Source: Actinomycetota bacterium | Lineage (GTDB): Bacteria; Actinomycetota; Actinomycetes; Streptosporangiales; Streptosporangiaceae | Direction: 5' to 3' | Assembly: GCA_019240215.1 (NCBI GenBank) | Contig: JAFAYQ010000062.1 | Coordinates: forward strand, 62,001-126,000 | Length of the DNA stretch: 64,000 nt | In this document: positions 51,936 to 62,405 of the stretch, piece after piece | Layout of the letters: each line of letters begins with the position of its first letter | Position numbering within the stretch: position 1 is the first letter of the stretch | Translations under genes and position numbers: made by a program | The notes under the pieces: generated by a model | The model's database searches: none | Seen by the model: only the letters and a program-made list of their open reading frames with translations | Told to the model about the DNA's origin: nothing

Positions 51936-52019
51936 GCCGGCCACGCTAGCGCGCAGGGAGTCCCCCATGGTGACAAAAGCATCCGGGAGCCGGGTCCACC
52001 GGGTCAGCCCGTCGGCCGA

Positions 52020-52380
52020 GCTCGCCAGCTCGCGATCGAGGACCCCGACTACGAATACGCCTGCCAGCGGGTGACCGGCGCCGATGGGGGCGGGCGGCCG
52101 GCTGAGCAGTGGGCCCGGGCGGTGTTTGAGGGGCACCGCAGCCGCTGCGGAGCATGATCATGACGGGCTGGGTGGCCGTACTGCGGCTGCGGCTGAGCCG
52201 GCCGCGGTCCTCCGCGTCTCGTGTGCTCGGGTGGGAGGCCATCTCGGCCACCCCGGCCGCGGTGGTGCTGGGGGCCGGCTCGTTTGCGCTCACCGCCGGC
52301 CGATCGGCCGGGTGCTGCGGGCGCTGGCCGAACCGGTGCACCGGATGGTGATCCCCTACCTGCTGAACCGCGCGGGCTGA
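52020..52380 (+). pseudogene. Decayed gene, DUF2867-like
   Basis: Three frames carry consecutive pieces of one protein. IEDPDYEYACQRVTGAD and RPAEQWARAVFEG run to a stop at 52157. VLGWEAISATPAAVVLGAGS and FALTA lie in a second frame. GRVLRALAEPVHRMVIPYLL ends at 52380 in a third. The order and spacing suggest a roughly 150-residue protein that lost its middle and suffered at least two frameshifts. The DUF2867 assignment is from memory of similar sequences. It fills most of the 482-base gap between 51936 and 52417; the first 80 bases hold only the DinB-gene promoter. Confidence 0.55.
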
Positions 52381-52417
52381 CGGCTCACGTTCGCATCCGC
52401 GGCGGCGTCTACCGGGT

Positions 52418-53107
52418 ATGAGGCGTCCGGCGTGGCGATGGGCAGCGGGGGTGGCGGACACCGCCAAACTGGGCGGATCACAGCACGAACGGCCCATCAC
52501 CCGGCTGGTCGGGTTCAGCGACGGGGTGTTCACGATCGCGGCGACCATCCTGGTGCTGGAGATCCAGCGGCCCGCCGACGCCCACCACCTTCTGTCCGGG
52601 CTGCTGGCGCTGTGGCCGTCGTACCTGGCCTACGCGCTGACGTTCCTGCTGATCGGCCAGGTCTGGGCCAATCACCACGCCATGTTCGACCACATCCGAG
52701 CCTCGGACTGGGTCCTCCTGCTGTGCAACGTCCTGCTGATGCTGATGGTTGCCTTTTTCCCGTTTTCGGCATCGGTGCTGGCCGAAGCGTTCCGGGACGG
52801 CGCGGGCCAGCGCACCGCGGTCGTCTTCTACGGCGCCGCGTTCGCCCTCGGCTCGGCCTTCTTCAACCTGATCTGGCACCACGCGCGCCGGGCCCGCCTG
52901 CTCGGCGACACCATCGACGAACGCACCGAGAAGGGATTCACCCGGCGCTTCGGGCTGTCGGTGCCGCTCTACCTGGCGGGCACGCTGGCGGGGGCGTTCG
53001 TTCCGGTGCTCGGCTTCGCGATCTTCGCGGCCCCGGCGATCTTCTTCTGGCTCCCGCTCGGGCAGCGCGGCTCACACGTGAGAGCTACCGGACCGGCAGC
53101 CCGGTGA
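52418..53107 (+). CDS. TMEM175-family potassium channel-like protein
   Basis: The 229-residue membrane protein has the TMEM175 signature [19 protein letters not shown] (about 32-50; the FSDG motif and the pore-lining Ile/Leu), a [11 protein letters not shown] segment after helix 3, and six hydrophobic segments. Bacterial relatives form tetrameric potassium-selective pores. ATG at 52418; GTG at 52450 is an alternative. The 3' end overlaps the convergent acyl-CoA dehydrogenase by 23 bases. Confidence 0.88.
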   Translation: MRRPAWRWAAGVADTAKLGGSQHERPITRLVGFSDGVFTIAATILVLEIQRPADAHHLLSGLLALWPSYLAYALTFLLIGQVWANHHAMFDHIRASDWVLLLCNVLLMLMVAFFPFSASVLAEAFRDGAGQRTAVVFYGAAFALGSAFFNLIWHHARRARLLGDTIDERTEKGFTRRFGLSVPLYLAGTLAGAFVPVLGFAIFAAPAIFFWLPLGQRGSHVRATGPAAR

Positions 53108-54329
53108 GGGCGCGGCCGATGATCATGCGCTGGATCTCGCTGGTGCCTTCGAAGATGGTGAAGATCTTGGCGTCGCGGTGCCAGCGCTCGACCGGGTACT
53201 CGCGGGTGTAGCCGTTGCCGCCGAGGATCTGGATGGCCTGCTCGGTCACGCGGACGGCGGTCTCGCCCGCGACCAGTTTGCACATGGAGCCCTCGGCGTG
53301 CTCGAACGGCTTGTTCTGGCGCGCCATCCAGGCCGCCCGCCAGGTGAGCAGGCGGGCGGCGTCGACCGAGGCTCCCATGTCGGCCAGCATGAACGCGACG
53401 CCCTGGTTCTGGCCGATCGGGTGGCCGAACTGGACCCGCTCGCGGGCGTACTCGGTCGCGTATTCGGTGGCGGCCCGGGCCACGCCGACCGCCATCGCCG
53501 CCACCCCGGGCCGGGAGGCCTCGAACGTCTTCATCGCGGCCTGCTCGCCGCTGCGGCCGCCCTCACGCACCCGGGCCAGCCGGGCATCGAGCCGGTCCTT
53601 GCCGCCGATCAGGCAGCGGCCGGGCACCCGGACGTCGTCCAGCACCACCTCGGCGGTGTGCGAGGCGCGGATGCCGTGCTTGCGGAACTTCTGGCCCTGG
53701 GACAGGCCGCGGGTCCCGGGCGGCACGATGAAGCTGGCCTGGCCGCGGCTGCCGAGGGTGGGGTCGACCGAGGCGACCACGATGTGCACGTTGGCGATGC
53801 CGCCGTTGGTGGCCCAGGTCTTGGTGCCGTTCAGCACCCACTCGTCCTTGGCTTCGTCGTAGACGGCCCGGGTCCGGATCGCGCCCACGTCGCTGCCCGC
53901 GTCCGGCTCGGAGGAGCAGAACGCGGCCAGCTTGACGTCGCCGGGCGAGCCGAACATCTGCGGCGCCCACTCGCCGATCTGCTCGTTGGTGCCGTTACTG
54001 ACCAGCGAGACCGCCGCCAGCGAGCTGCCGACCAGCGACAGCGCGATGCCGGCGTCGCCCCAGAACAATTCCTCGAACGCGACCACGATGCCGAGGCCAC
54101 TGGGCTCGAACGCCTGCTGGGCGAAGAAGTCGAGCGCGTACAGGCCGATCTTGGATGCTTCCTCGAGGATCGGCCACGGCGTCTCCTCGCGCTCGTCCCA
54201 CTCGGACCCGGCCGGGCGGATGACGGTGGCGGCGAACTCGTGCACCCAGCCCCGCATGTCGCTCAGGTCCTCACTGAGGTCGAGGCTGAACTGACTGGAA
54301 GTTTCGGGCGTGTCCGGTCCGGTCGTCAA
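53085..54329 (-). CDS. Acyl-CoA dehydrogenase
   Basis: The 414-residue flavoprotein has the family blocks [71 protein letters not shown] and the catalytic-glutamate/FAD region [20 protein letters not shown] followed by IFEGTSEIQ. It introduces the alpha-beta double bond in acyl-CoA during beta-oxidation. A TTG start at 54329 is chosen because GGGAG lies 8-12 bases upstream and the next upstream candidate adds 23 non-homologous residues. No other beta-oxidation gene is adjacent. Confidence 0.9.
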   Translation of the reverse strand: MTTGPDTPETSSQFSLDLSEDLSDMRGWVHEFAATVIRPAGSEWDEREETPWPILEEASKIGLYALDFFAQQAFEPSGLGIVVAFEELFWGDAGIALSLVGSSLAAVSLVSNGTNEQIGEWAPQMFGSPGDVKLAAFCSSEPDAGSDVGAIRTRAVYDEAKDEWVLNGTKTWATNGGIANVHIVVASVDPTLGSRGQASFIVPPGTRGLSQGQKFRKHGIRASHTAEVVLDDVRVPGRCLIGGKDRLDARLARVREGGRSGEQAAMKTFEASRPGVAAMAVGVARAATEYATEYARERVQFGHPIGQNQGVAFMLADMGASVDAARLLTWRAAWMARQNKPFEHAEGSMCKLVAGETAVRVTEQAIQILGGNGYTREYPVERWHRDAKIFTIFEGTSEIQRMIIGRALTGLPVR

Positions 54330-54406
54330 TGCTGCTCCCGCTGATCCGCGACGTAAGTTACTCAAGAGTAACGCCGTTGGCACCGGCCCGGAAGCCAACC
54401 CGCCAG

Positions 54407-55315
54407 TTAGCGCCCCGCCAGGTCCTCGTCCTTCCGGCGCGACTCGCCACTGCGCCGATCCCCCGAACGACGGTCGCGAGTGGTTACGTGGTAGAGAAAG
54501 ATCAGCTTGTCGACCACATCGTCGATCACGTATGCAGGACCAGTCTGGTCATCATCCTGACTGCTCTGATTACCGTTGAACACCCAGCCGCCACCGCGTT
54601 CTGACATACGGCGGTGAGAGGTGCGCGCGCTTTTCCGCAGCCACTCGTGCGAAATTTTCACTTCGTCGTCGGTTTTACGGTCAGTAAACACGAATGAGTG
54701 CAACGGCGAACTGTCCGCGAGAAGTACGCGCACCAGGTCATCAACGACATCCCACCGGGACATGGGCTTGAAAAGGCCCCACCCGGCACTTTCAACGTAG
54801 TCGTTCAGGGCCTTCCGCAAACGCAGCCGCTGATTGGCTCCTCTTCTTCGATCGGCCTGCTCAGCACGACGGTCCGCCGCCCTGCGGTCAGGAGCCTGAC
54901 GGTTTTCGACCACTGGAAACAATTCGCGTCCGAGGAGCCGGAGTATTTCGCGGAATGCCACGAGCATGCTCTCGTAGCACCGCAGATGGGTCACCAGGCT
55001 CAGACCCTCGTAGACGTCGTCCAGATCCACGCCCGGCTCAAGGACGACGGGTACGACCGGCCGGCCGTCGTTCACCGCCTTGAACCTTGAGAGCTCCCGC
55101 GTCATCCACTTGGATTGCGGTGAGCTCTTCGACAGAATCACGATCAGGGCATCGCTCGCTTCGAGCGCGGTCTCTATCTCCGCGGTAAATTCGTTACCCG
55201 CCTCCAGGTTGGACAGGTCCGCCCATACGTCGATCCGATGATTCCTGAGCAGCTCCGCCAGAAAATCAACAAAATAATTATCCGCCGAGCAATGCGAAAT
55301 AAAGACGCGCGCCAT
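54407..55315 (-). CDS. TIR-domain protein (candidate NADase / immunity effector)
   Basis: The 302-residue protein has an N-terminal TIR domain (about 1-125): [54 protein letters not shown]. The last contains the WxxxE pair W70/E74, with E74 at the catalytic position of NAD-cleaving TIRs. The C-terminal half, unknown to me, has two arginine/aspartate clusters ([17 protein letters not shown] near 150 and [18 protein letters not shown] at the end) flanking a globular region. GC content is clearly below the neighbours, suggesting recent transfer. The ATG at 55315 follows AAGAAGG. It stands alone, so a defence role is only inferred. Confidence 0.85.
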   Translation of the reverse strand: MARVFISHCSADNYFVDFLAELLRNHRIDVWADLSNLEAGNEFTAEIETALEASDALIVILSKSSPQSKWMTRELSRFKAVNDGRPVVPVVLEPGVDLDDVYEGLSLVTHLRCYESMLVAFREILRLLGRELFPVVENRQAPDRRAADRRAEQADRRRGANQRLRLRKALNDYVESAGWGLFKPMSRWDVVDDLVRVLLADSSPLHSFVFTDRKTDDEVKISHEWLRKSARTSHRRMSERGGGWVFNGNQSSQDDDQTGPAYVIDDVVDKLIFLYHVTTRDRRSGDRRSGESRRKDEDLAGR

Positions 55316-55467
55316 TGAGCCTTCTTTTTCGAACGAAGATGACACCTGTCAGCCGTTCACCGGCCTGCCCCGCACCCCGTGACGGTTTATAACCATAGTC
55401 CGGCTTGCCAGGGTCTCACCTGTTTTGCCAAAGGTAAGGGCGATCTATCCTCTGGGTAACGGGCTAG

Positions 55468-55578
55468 CCGGCCTGGGCCGTAAGCATCGAGGTCACCCAC
55501 TCGGGTCACGACGTCCCGGCTGCCCGGCCGGGCGTGGTCGACAGCACGATCCTGCAGGCGGTCAAGGCCGCCTCCTGA
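55468..55578 (+). pseudogene. C-terminal remnant of an unidentified gene
   Basis: An open stretch from after a TAG at 55465 to TGA at 55576 encodes VSIEVTHSGHDVPAARPGVV and DSTILQAVKAAS, which reads like the end of a soluble protein. It has no start and is followed 15 bases later by a proper terminator, so it looks like the tail of a lost gene. The rest of the 330-base gap 55316-55645 is AT-rich promoter sequence for the TIR gene (55316-55430) without other recognisable content. Confidence 0.4.
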
Positions 55579-55593
55579 CCGCCGGCACCCCGG

Positions 55594-55629
55594 GGCCTCC
55601 CGTCGCACGTTCAGCGGCGGGAGGCCTTT
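55594..55629 (+). terminator. Rho-independent terminator after the gene remnant
   Basis: GGCCTCCCGTCGC and GCGGCGGGAGGCC form a 13-bp stem (one G-T pair) with a 7-base loop, followed by TTTAT on the plus strand. The T-run marks the plus direction, matching the remnant at 55468-55578 rather than the ramB gene. Confidence 0.65.
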
Positions 55630-55645
55630 ATCTGCGATGGCTGTC

Positions 55646-57112
55646 TCAGGTAGCGGCGTGGCGGTCGAGGAACTCGTAGACGTCGGCGTCGTCGACGCCG
55701 GGGAAGATGCCCGCGGGCAAGGCCGACAGCACGTGCGAGTGGGCCCGGGCCGACGGCCAGGCCATCCCCTCCCAGCGGGCGGCCAGGTCGGCGGGCGGGT
55801 GCTTGCAGCAGTCGCCGTCGGGGCAGCCGGACCGCATCCGGGTCGAGGTGTCGCGGCCGCGGAACCAGCGGGAGTGCTCGTAGGGCACGCCGAGGGTGAT
55901 CGCGAAGCCGCGGTCGGTGCGCGGATCGACCTGGGAGACGCAGAAATAGGTGCCGGACGGCGTGGCCGAATACTGGCAGTGCGGGGAGAACCGGTCGGGG
56001 GCGCTGAACACCTGGCGGCCGGCCCACTTACGGCACATCCGCTGGCCTTCGATCGCTCCCGACGGGTCGGCCGGGAACAGCAGGCCGTCGCACTCGTAGG
56101 CCTTGTAGATCACGCCGCCGGAGTCGTTCTTGGTGAAGTGGCAGGGCATGTCCAGGTGCTCGGTGGCCAGGTTGGTGAACCGATGGGCGGCCATCTCGTA
56201 CGACACCGAGAACGTGTCGACCAGGTCCTCGACCGCCAGGTCGCGGGCGTCCTTGGCGTCGGCCAGGAACCGGACGGCCGCCTTCTCCGGCATCAGCACC
56301 GCGGCCGCGAAGTAGTTGGCCTCCACCCGCTGGCGCAGGAAGTCGGCGAAGTCGCGGGGGGCCTCGTGGCCGAGCAGGAAGTGGCCGAGTGCCTGCAGCA
56401 GCACCGCCCGCGGCGAGTGGGTGCCGACCGGCTCCTGCTTGACGTAGATCCGGTGGTTGCGCAGGTCGGTCAGGGACCGGACCGACCGCGGCAGGTCCTG
56501 CACGTAGCGGACGGCGAAGCCGTGGTGGCTCATCACCGACAGCAGCATGCCCTGGGACAGGGCGCCGCCGCCGGTGTAACCGGCCGGGGCCAGCGCCTGG
56601 TCGGCGATCCGCTCGATGGCGGAGAAGTAGTTGGCCCGCTCGCGCATGGCCGATCGCAGCTCGGCGTTGGCCAGCCGGGCCTCCTCCGGGGTGGCGGTCG
56701 GCTTGGCCCGCTGGTCACGCAGTGCCCCGGCCAGCTTGACCAGGTGCTCGAGCACGTCGGTGGGCACCCGGGTGCCCACCTTGAGGTGCGGCAGGCCGAG
56801 CTCGGCGTAGGCCGCGTCGCGCTGGGCTTCCTCCAGCGCGATCTCCAGCTGCGCCCGGTGGCTGGGCGCCTGCCGCCGCAGCAGCTCCTCGACCGGCACC
56901 GACAGCGCCCGGGCGAGATCCTCCAGCACCGACAGCTTGGGCTCCCGGCGGCCGTTCTCGAGCAGGGACAGCGCGGACGGGGCCCGGCCCACCCGCTCCC
57001 CCAGCTCGGCCAGGGTCAGCCCCCGGGACCGGCGCAGGTGACGCAGACGCTGGCCCAGTGTCATTAGGTCTAGACCATGTTCTGCCGTCAATTTCGGTGA
57101 TCCTTCCGACAT
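55646..57112 (-). CDS. ramB: RamB-type regulator (XRE HTH + ImmA/IrrE-like + short-chain acyl domain)
   Basis: The 488-residue protein has an XRE helix-turn-helix (about 17-75; LGQRLRHLRRSRGLTLAELG), a middle IrrE/DUF955-like region with QALGHFLLGHEA (HExxH replaced, so not a protease), and a C-terminal domain with conserved cysteines (AYECDGLLFP, QRMCRKWAG, SPHCQYS, GTYFCVSQ, CPDGDCCKHPP). This is the architecture of RamB, the acetate-metabolism regulator that controls isocitrate lyase in corynebacteria and mycobacteria. It is divergent from aceA with a 134-base AT-rich gap, supporting that role. Confidence 0.9.
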   Translation of the reverse strand: MSEGSPKLTAEHGLDLMTLGQRLRHLRRSRGLTLAELGERVGRAPSALSLLENGRREPKLSVLEDLARALSVPVEELLRRQAPSHRAQLEIALEEAQRDAAYAELGLPHLKVGTRVPTDVLEHLVKLAGALRDQRAKPTATPEEARLANAELRSAMRERANYFSAIERIADQALAPAGYTGGGALSQGMLLSVMSHHGFAVRYVQDLPRSVRSLTDLRNHRIYVKQEPVGTHSPRAVLLQALGHFLLGHEAPRDFADFLRQRVEANYFAAAVLMPEKAAVRFLADAKDARDLAVEDLVDTFSVSYEMAAHRFTNLATEHLDMPCHFTKNDSGGVIYKAYECDGLLFPADPSGAIEGQRMCRKWAGRQVFSAPDRFSPHCQYSATPSGTYFCVSQVDPRTDRGFAITLGVPYEHSRWFRGRDTSTRMRSGCPDGDCCKHPPADLAARWEGMAWPSARAHSHVLSALPAGIFPGVDDADVYEFLDRHAAT

Positions 57113-57246
57113 GAATTCAAGGCTATCTTCTCGCTAGATAAATTTCAGCGTTTTTTTCTTGCGATGTTACTAGCCGGTAGCCTCTTCAGGAGGGATGCTC
57201 GAAGGGAGGCGACCAAGTGGAGCCCCGGCAGGAGGCGAAGATCGAC
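57113..57246. promoter_or_regulatory. ramB-aceA divergent promoter region
   Basis: This gap is strikingly AT-rich from about 57113 to 57180, with a TTTTTTTCTTGCG run and a TATCT-N7-AGATA inverted repeat at 57124-57140. RamB sites in relatives are AT-rich with TTTGC/GCAAA-type cores, so the operator is expected here. I cannot define it exactly. Confidence 0.5.
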
Positions 57247-58563
<1,317 letters not shown>

Positions 58564-58590
58564 GCTGATCTCGGGTCGCCCCCGACCAGG

Positions 58591-58640
58591 ACCCGCACCC
58601 GCGGAGCCGGAACCCCGAACCGGCTACCGCGGGTGCGGGT
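58591..58640. terminator. Strong bidirectional terminator
   Basis: ACCCGCACCCGCGG pairs with CCGCGGGTGCGGGT, and an inner AGCCGG/CCGGCT stem continues it around a 9-base loop. That gives 20 paired bases with a single bulged A. It lies between convergent aceA and the serine hydrolase gene. Confidence 0.8.
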
Positions 58641-58644
58641 TCTG

Positions 58645-59802
58645 CTATCGGGTGAGGATGGCTTCGGAGCGCTGGATGGCGGGCACCAGGGTCTGGTCGG
58701 TGTTGGTGAGGATGGCGACGACGTAACCGGTCGCCGGGTAGATGTCGAGCTGGCCTTCGTAGCCGGGGGTGCCGCCGTTGTGGCCGACGAACGTGACGTC
58801 GTTGATGGCCTGGTAGGCGAACCCGTAGGTGTACTCGTCGACCGGCGGGCCGCCGGGTTGCGGCGCGCTGACCCGCGGGGTGAGCACGGCGGCGGTCATG
58901 GCCGCATCCAGCAGCCGGTGGCCGAGCACGGCGCGGGCGAACCGGAGCAGGTCGCCGGTGGTGGAGGCGGCCCCGCCGGAGGGATTGGCGAGCTGGAGCT
59001 GGCCGCTGATGTCGGCCAGGCCGGTGCCGGTGGCGGCGTAGCCGTGGGCCATCCCGGGCACCGCCGCGGGCGTGTAGGGGACCAGCCGGGTACGGGTCAT
59101 CCCGGCCGGATCGAGCACGTGCCGCTGCACGTAGACGTTGTACGACTGCCTGGCGACGCGCTCGATGATCGCGCCCAGGACGATGTAGTCGTCGTTGCTG
59201 TACAGGAACGACGAACCGGGCCTGGACGATGGCCGTTCCTTCTCGATCAGCTGCAGCTGGCCGGCGAGCGTGGCCGGCGGGTGGGGACCGGCGAGGGCGG
59301 CGTCGCCGAGCCCGGCGGTCATGTCGAGCAGGTCGGCGACGGTGACGTGATCGGCGACGGCGGGCGCGAACCCGGTCAGGTAGCGGCCGACGGTGTCGCC
59401 GAAGGACAGCCGGTGATCCTGGACGAGCTGGGCGATCGCGACCGCGGTGAACAGCTTGCCGATCGACGCGACGCAAAAGGCCGTGCCGGCCGTGTTGGCG
59501 GTCCCGGTCGCCCGGTCGGCGGCGCCGAAGCCGGCGTTCAGCAGCACCTGGTCGCCGCGCGCGACCAGAGCCGCGCCCGAAAACCGGCCCGCCGCCGACC
59601 GGTCTTTCAGCCATTGATAAAAGGCGTGCCAGGTGGCCGCGGTCACCGGGCGGGTGGCGGCGGTCCGGGCGGCGGGGCCCGCGGCCGACGCGGTGTGCGG
59701 GGCGTGCCCGCTGGCGCCGCAACCGGCCAGCGCCGCGGCGAGCGTGGTGAGCACGATCGCGCCGCGGCGGAACGATCGGCGGGCCTTGGTGGGTGGAGTC
59801 AT
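58645..59802 (-). CDS. Serine hydrolase lipoprotein, beta-lactamase/PBP4-like
   Basis: The 385-residue protein has a lipobox LAAALAGC (C near 28) and so is anchored outside the membrane. The class C beta-lactamase/DD-peptidase fold shows the nucleophile motif ASIGK (S-x-x-K near 115), the tyrosine motif YSNDDY near 200 and GHNGGTPGYEG near 343 as the third motif. Substrates may be peptidoglycan stems, esters or D-amino acid peptides. It is divergent from a two-component system with an 18-bp palindrome between them, so it is a plausible target. Confidence 0.88.
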   Translation of the reverse strand: MTPPTKARRSFRRGAIVLTTLAAALAGCGASGHAPHTASAAGPAARTAATRPVTAATWHAFYQWLKDRSAAGRFSGAALVARGDQVLLNAGFGAADRATGTANTAGTAFCVASIGKLFTAVAIAQLVQDHRLSFGDTVGRYLTGFAPAVADHVTVADLLDMTAGLGDAALAGPHPPATLAGQLQLIEKERPSSRPGSSFLYSNDDYIVLGAIIERVARQSYNVYVQRHVLDPAGMTRTRLVPYTPAAVPGMAHGYAATGTGLADISGQLQLANPSGGAASTTGDLLRFARAVLGHRLLDAAMTAAVLTPRVSAPQPGGPPVDEYTYGFAYQAINDVTFVGHNGGTPGYEGQLDIYPATGYVVAILTNTDQTLVPAIQRSEAILTR

Positions 59803-59846
59803 GGAGGAGTTGTACGAAATCGGCGGTGACCCGGCGGTGTCCGGCC

Positions 59847-59864
59847 GTGTCACCGCGGTGACAC
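59847..59864. promoter_or_regulatory. 18-bp perfect palindrome in hydrolase/two-component divergent promoter
   Basis: GTGTCACCGCGGTGACAC is fully symmetric and lies 23 bases before the response-regulator GTG and 44 bases before the hydrolase ATG. Further GGTGAC and GGTGTC copies just to its left suggest a multi-site operator. Confidence 0.6.
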
Positions 59865-59887
59865 CGCGGCTGGGGCATGCTGGCCGG

Positions 59888-60541
59888 GTGAGGGTGCTGC
59901 TGGTCGAGGATCACGCGGAGCTGGCCGAGACGGTGGCCGGGGTGCTGCGCGGCGAGGGCATGGCGGTCGACGTCGCGCCGGACGGGCGCCCGGCGCTGGA
60001 CCGGGCCCAGCTGAACGACTACGACGTCCTGGTCCTGGACCGGGACCTGCCTGGGGTGCACGGGGACGACGTGTGCCGCGCGCTGGTCAGCGGCGGCTTT
60101 CCCGGCCGGATCTTGATGCTGACCGCGTCGGGCACGATCCAGGACCGGGTGGACGGGCTCGGCCTGGGGGCCGACGACTACCTGACCAAGCCGTTCGCGA
60201 TGGCCGAGCTGATCGCCCGGATCCGGGCCCTGTGGCGCCGCGCCAGCACGCCGCTGCCGCCCACGCTGACGGCCGGTGATCTGCGCGTGGACCCGGCCCA
60301 GCGGGTCGCCAGCCGGGCCGGGCAGCGGCTGGCGCTGCGGCCGAAAGAGCTGGCGGTGCTGGAGTACCTGCTGGCCGCCCGGGGCCGGGTGGTGCCGGCC
60401 GAGGAACTGCTCGAGCACGTGTGGGACGAGGCCGCTGACCCGTTCACCACCACGGTGAAGACCACCATCCGGCGGCTGCGCGCCAAGCTCGGCGACCCGC
60501 CGCTGATCGAGACGGTGCCGCAGGGCGGCTACCGGATCTGA
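59888..60541 (+). CDS. OmpR-family response regulator
   Basis: The 217-residue protein has a receiver domain (acidic pair ED at 7-8, phospho-acceptor D in VLVLDRDLPG near 51, T in LMLTASG near 80, K in YLTKPF near 102). A winged-helix output domain follows (about 125-215; LRPKELAVLEYLLAARGRVV, TVKTTIRRLRAKLGDP). GTG start at 59888; the frame is open further upstream but the receiver begins VRVLLVED. The kinase gene follows after 10 bases. Confidence 0.93.
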   Translation: MRVLLVEDHAELAETVAGVLRGEGMAVDVAPDGRPALDRAQLNDYDVLVLDRDLPGVHGDDVCRALVSGGFPGRILMLTASGTIQDRVDGLGLGADDYLTKPFAMAELIARIRALWRRASTPLPPTLTAGDLRVDPAQRVASRAGQRLALRPKELAVLEYLLAARGRVVPAEELLEHVWDEAADPFTTTVKTTIRRLRAKLGDPPLIETVPQGGYRI

Positions 60542-60551
60542 GGGGCCGGCC

Positions 60552-61742
60552 ATGTCGATCCGCTTCCGCCTGACCCTCGTCTACGGGGCGCTGTTCCTGC
60601 TCAGCGGGGCGGCGCTGCTGGTGGTGGTGTACCTGCTGGTGCGCTTCACCTTCCCGGCCGCCTCCACCCGCAGCTACCTGCACGCCCCGGCGGGCCGCTC
60701 ACCGGCGCCGCTGCCCAGCCTGGCCTCGCTGCGGGCCCAGGCCGACCGGCAGCGCGACGCCGACCTGCACCAGCTGCTGGTGGTGTCCGGCCTGGCCTTG
60801 ACGATCATGCTCGTCGTCTCGATCGGCCTGGGCTGGATGGTGGCCGGACGGGTGCTGCGGCCGCTGCGCACGATCACCGCGACCGCGCGCGACCTGTCCT
60901 CCGCCACCCTCGACCGGCGGCTGGCGCTGGGCGGCCCGGACGACGAGCTCAAGGAGCTCGGCGACACCTTCGACGAGCTGCTGGGCCGGCTGGAACGGTC
61001 GTTCGCCTCCCAGCGGCAGTTCGTCGCCCACGCCTCGCACGAGCTGCGGACCCCGCTCACGCTGGAACGGGCCCTGCTGGAGGCGGCCCTGGCCCGCCCC
61101 ACCGCCACCGCGGCCGAGCTGCGCGGGACCTGCCGCCGGCTGATCGCCGTCAACACCGGCCAGGAGCGGCTGATCGAGGCGCTGCTGACGCTGGCCGTCA
61201 GCGAGCGGGGCCTGGACCACCGCGAGCCGCTCGACCTGGCCGAGCTCGGCGAGCACGTCCTGGCCGATCGGCACGACCAGGCCGCCCGGGCCGGGCTGCA
61301 CGTCGCCGCCACCCTCGCGTCCGCGCCCGCCGCGGGCGATCCGGCCCTGGCCGAGCGGCTGATCGCCAACCTGGCCGACAACGCCCTGCGCTACAACACC
61401 CCCGGCGGCCAGGTCGAGATCGTCACCGGAACCGAGTCCGGGCAGGCGATCGTCAGCGTCACCAACACCGGCCCTGACGTCCCCGCCGACCGGATCGGGG
61501 AGCTGTTCGAGCCGTTCCGCCGCCTCGGCGCTGACCACACCGGGCCAGACCCGGCGGCGGACCCGGGCCACGGGCTGGGGCTGTCGATCGTCGCGGCCAT
61601 CGCCACCGCCCACGGCGCGCAGATCACCGCCGGCCCCGGCCCGGGCGGCGGCCTCGCGGTCACCGCCCGCTTCCCGGCTCCCGGCCCGGCTACCGCAGGT
61701 ACGGGTTCTGCTGGTCCTGGGTGGGCGGGTAGGGGTGGTTGA
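60552..61742 (+). CDS. Sensor histidine kinase
   Basis: The 396-residue kinase has two membrane helices (about 8-32 and 73-97) with a short outside loop of about 40 residues, then a HAMP domain (about 98-150). The H-box is ASHELRTPL near 162, and an HATPase domain carries NLADNALRYN (N-box), GELFEPFRR and GHGLGLSIV (G-box). The small sensor loop suggests detection within or near the membrane. It works with the response regulator directly upstream. Its last 53 bases overlap the convergent membrane-protein gene and encode a Gly/Ala-rich tail. Confidence 0.92.
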   Translation: MSIRFRLTLVYGALFLLSGAALLVVVYLLVRFTFPAASTRSYLHAPAGRSPAPLPSLASLRAQADRQRDADLHQLLVVSGLALTIMLVVSIGLGWMVAGRVLRPLRTITATARDLSSATLDRRLALGGPDDELKELGDTFDELLGRLERSFASQRQFVAHASHELRTPLTLERALLEAALARPTATAAELRGTCRRLIAVNTGQERLIEALLTLAVSERGLDHREPLDLAELGEHVLADRHDQAARAGLHVAATLASAPAAGDPALAERLIANLADNALRYNTPGGQVEIVTGTESGQAIVSVTNTGPDVPADRIGELFEPFRRLGADHTGPDPAADPGHGLGLSIVAAIATAHGAQITAGPGPGGGLAVTARFPAPGPATAGTGSAGPGWAGRGG

Positions 61743-62331
61743 CCGGCGGGAACGGGTCCTGCTGGGCGGTCTGGTCGGCGGCCGGGAACTCCTGCGTCCC
61801 GAAGAACGCACCCTGCTGCGTCACCGCGGTGTCATCCGAGGTCAGCAGCCCGGACTGGGGGTCGGGAGCACCGCTGACGGGCACCATGGCCCGGCGCCGC
61901 CAGCGCGACGGCACGAACAGCGGAATGATCATGACCAGCCCGAGCAGCGCCAGCAGCCCGTTGAACAGCAGACCCTCGAAGCCGACCCCGTAGGCACGGG
62001 TCTTGAGCGGGATCAGCTGCACCGCGCGGTGCACGTTGGTCAGGTAGAGGCCGGTCAGCGCGAGCAGAGCCAGGCCGGGCAGGCCCGCCGCCAGCGGTGA
62101 CACCCAGCGCACCGCCATCAGCAGGCCGATCAGCAGCCCGACCCCGGCCAGCGCGGCCATTGCGAACAGGACATGGTGGTCGTGCAGGAGCGAACCGCCG
62201 CCGCCGGGCAGGCTGCCCAGCGGCGCGTTCGCGGTGGGCACCCGGAGCAGGCGCAGGTATCCCCAGCCGCCACCGAAGAAGATCGCCAGGGCAGCGACGA
62301 TGGCGAGCACGATCCCAGAAAAGTGCCGCAT
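61690..62331 (-). CDS. Hypothetical membrane protein
   Basis: The 213-residue protein has four hydrophobic helices (about 5-27, 54-72, 77-97 and 120-142) and a soluble C-terminus rich in Pro, Gln and Asn (ending NHPYPPTQDQQNPYLR). I do not recognise a family. It is divergent from the MMPL transporter with a 74-base gap. Its 3' end overlaps the histidine kinase gene by 53 bases, which argues for strong constraint or a recent extension of one of the two. Confidence 0.7.
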   Translation of the reverse strand: MRHFSGIVLAIVAALAIFFGGGWGYLRLLRVPTANAPLGSLPGGGGSLLHDHHVLFAMAALAGVGLLIGLLMAVRWVSPLAAGLPGLALLALTGLYLTNVHRAVQLIPLKTRAYGVGFEGLLFNGLLALLGLVMIIPLFVPSRWRRRAMVPVSGAPDPQSGLLTSDDTAVTQQGAFFGTQEFPAADQTAQQDPFPPVNHPYPPTQDQQNPYLR

Positions 62332-62405
62332 GTCTCATTCCCTTCGTCGCTTCTGAGGCTACGGGCTCAGCCCGATCTCAGTGACCCACCAGTAGGATTC
62401 AGCGC

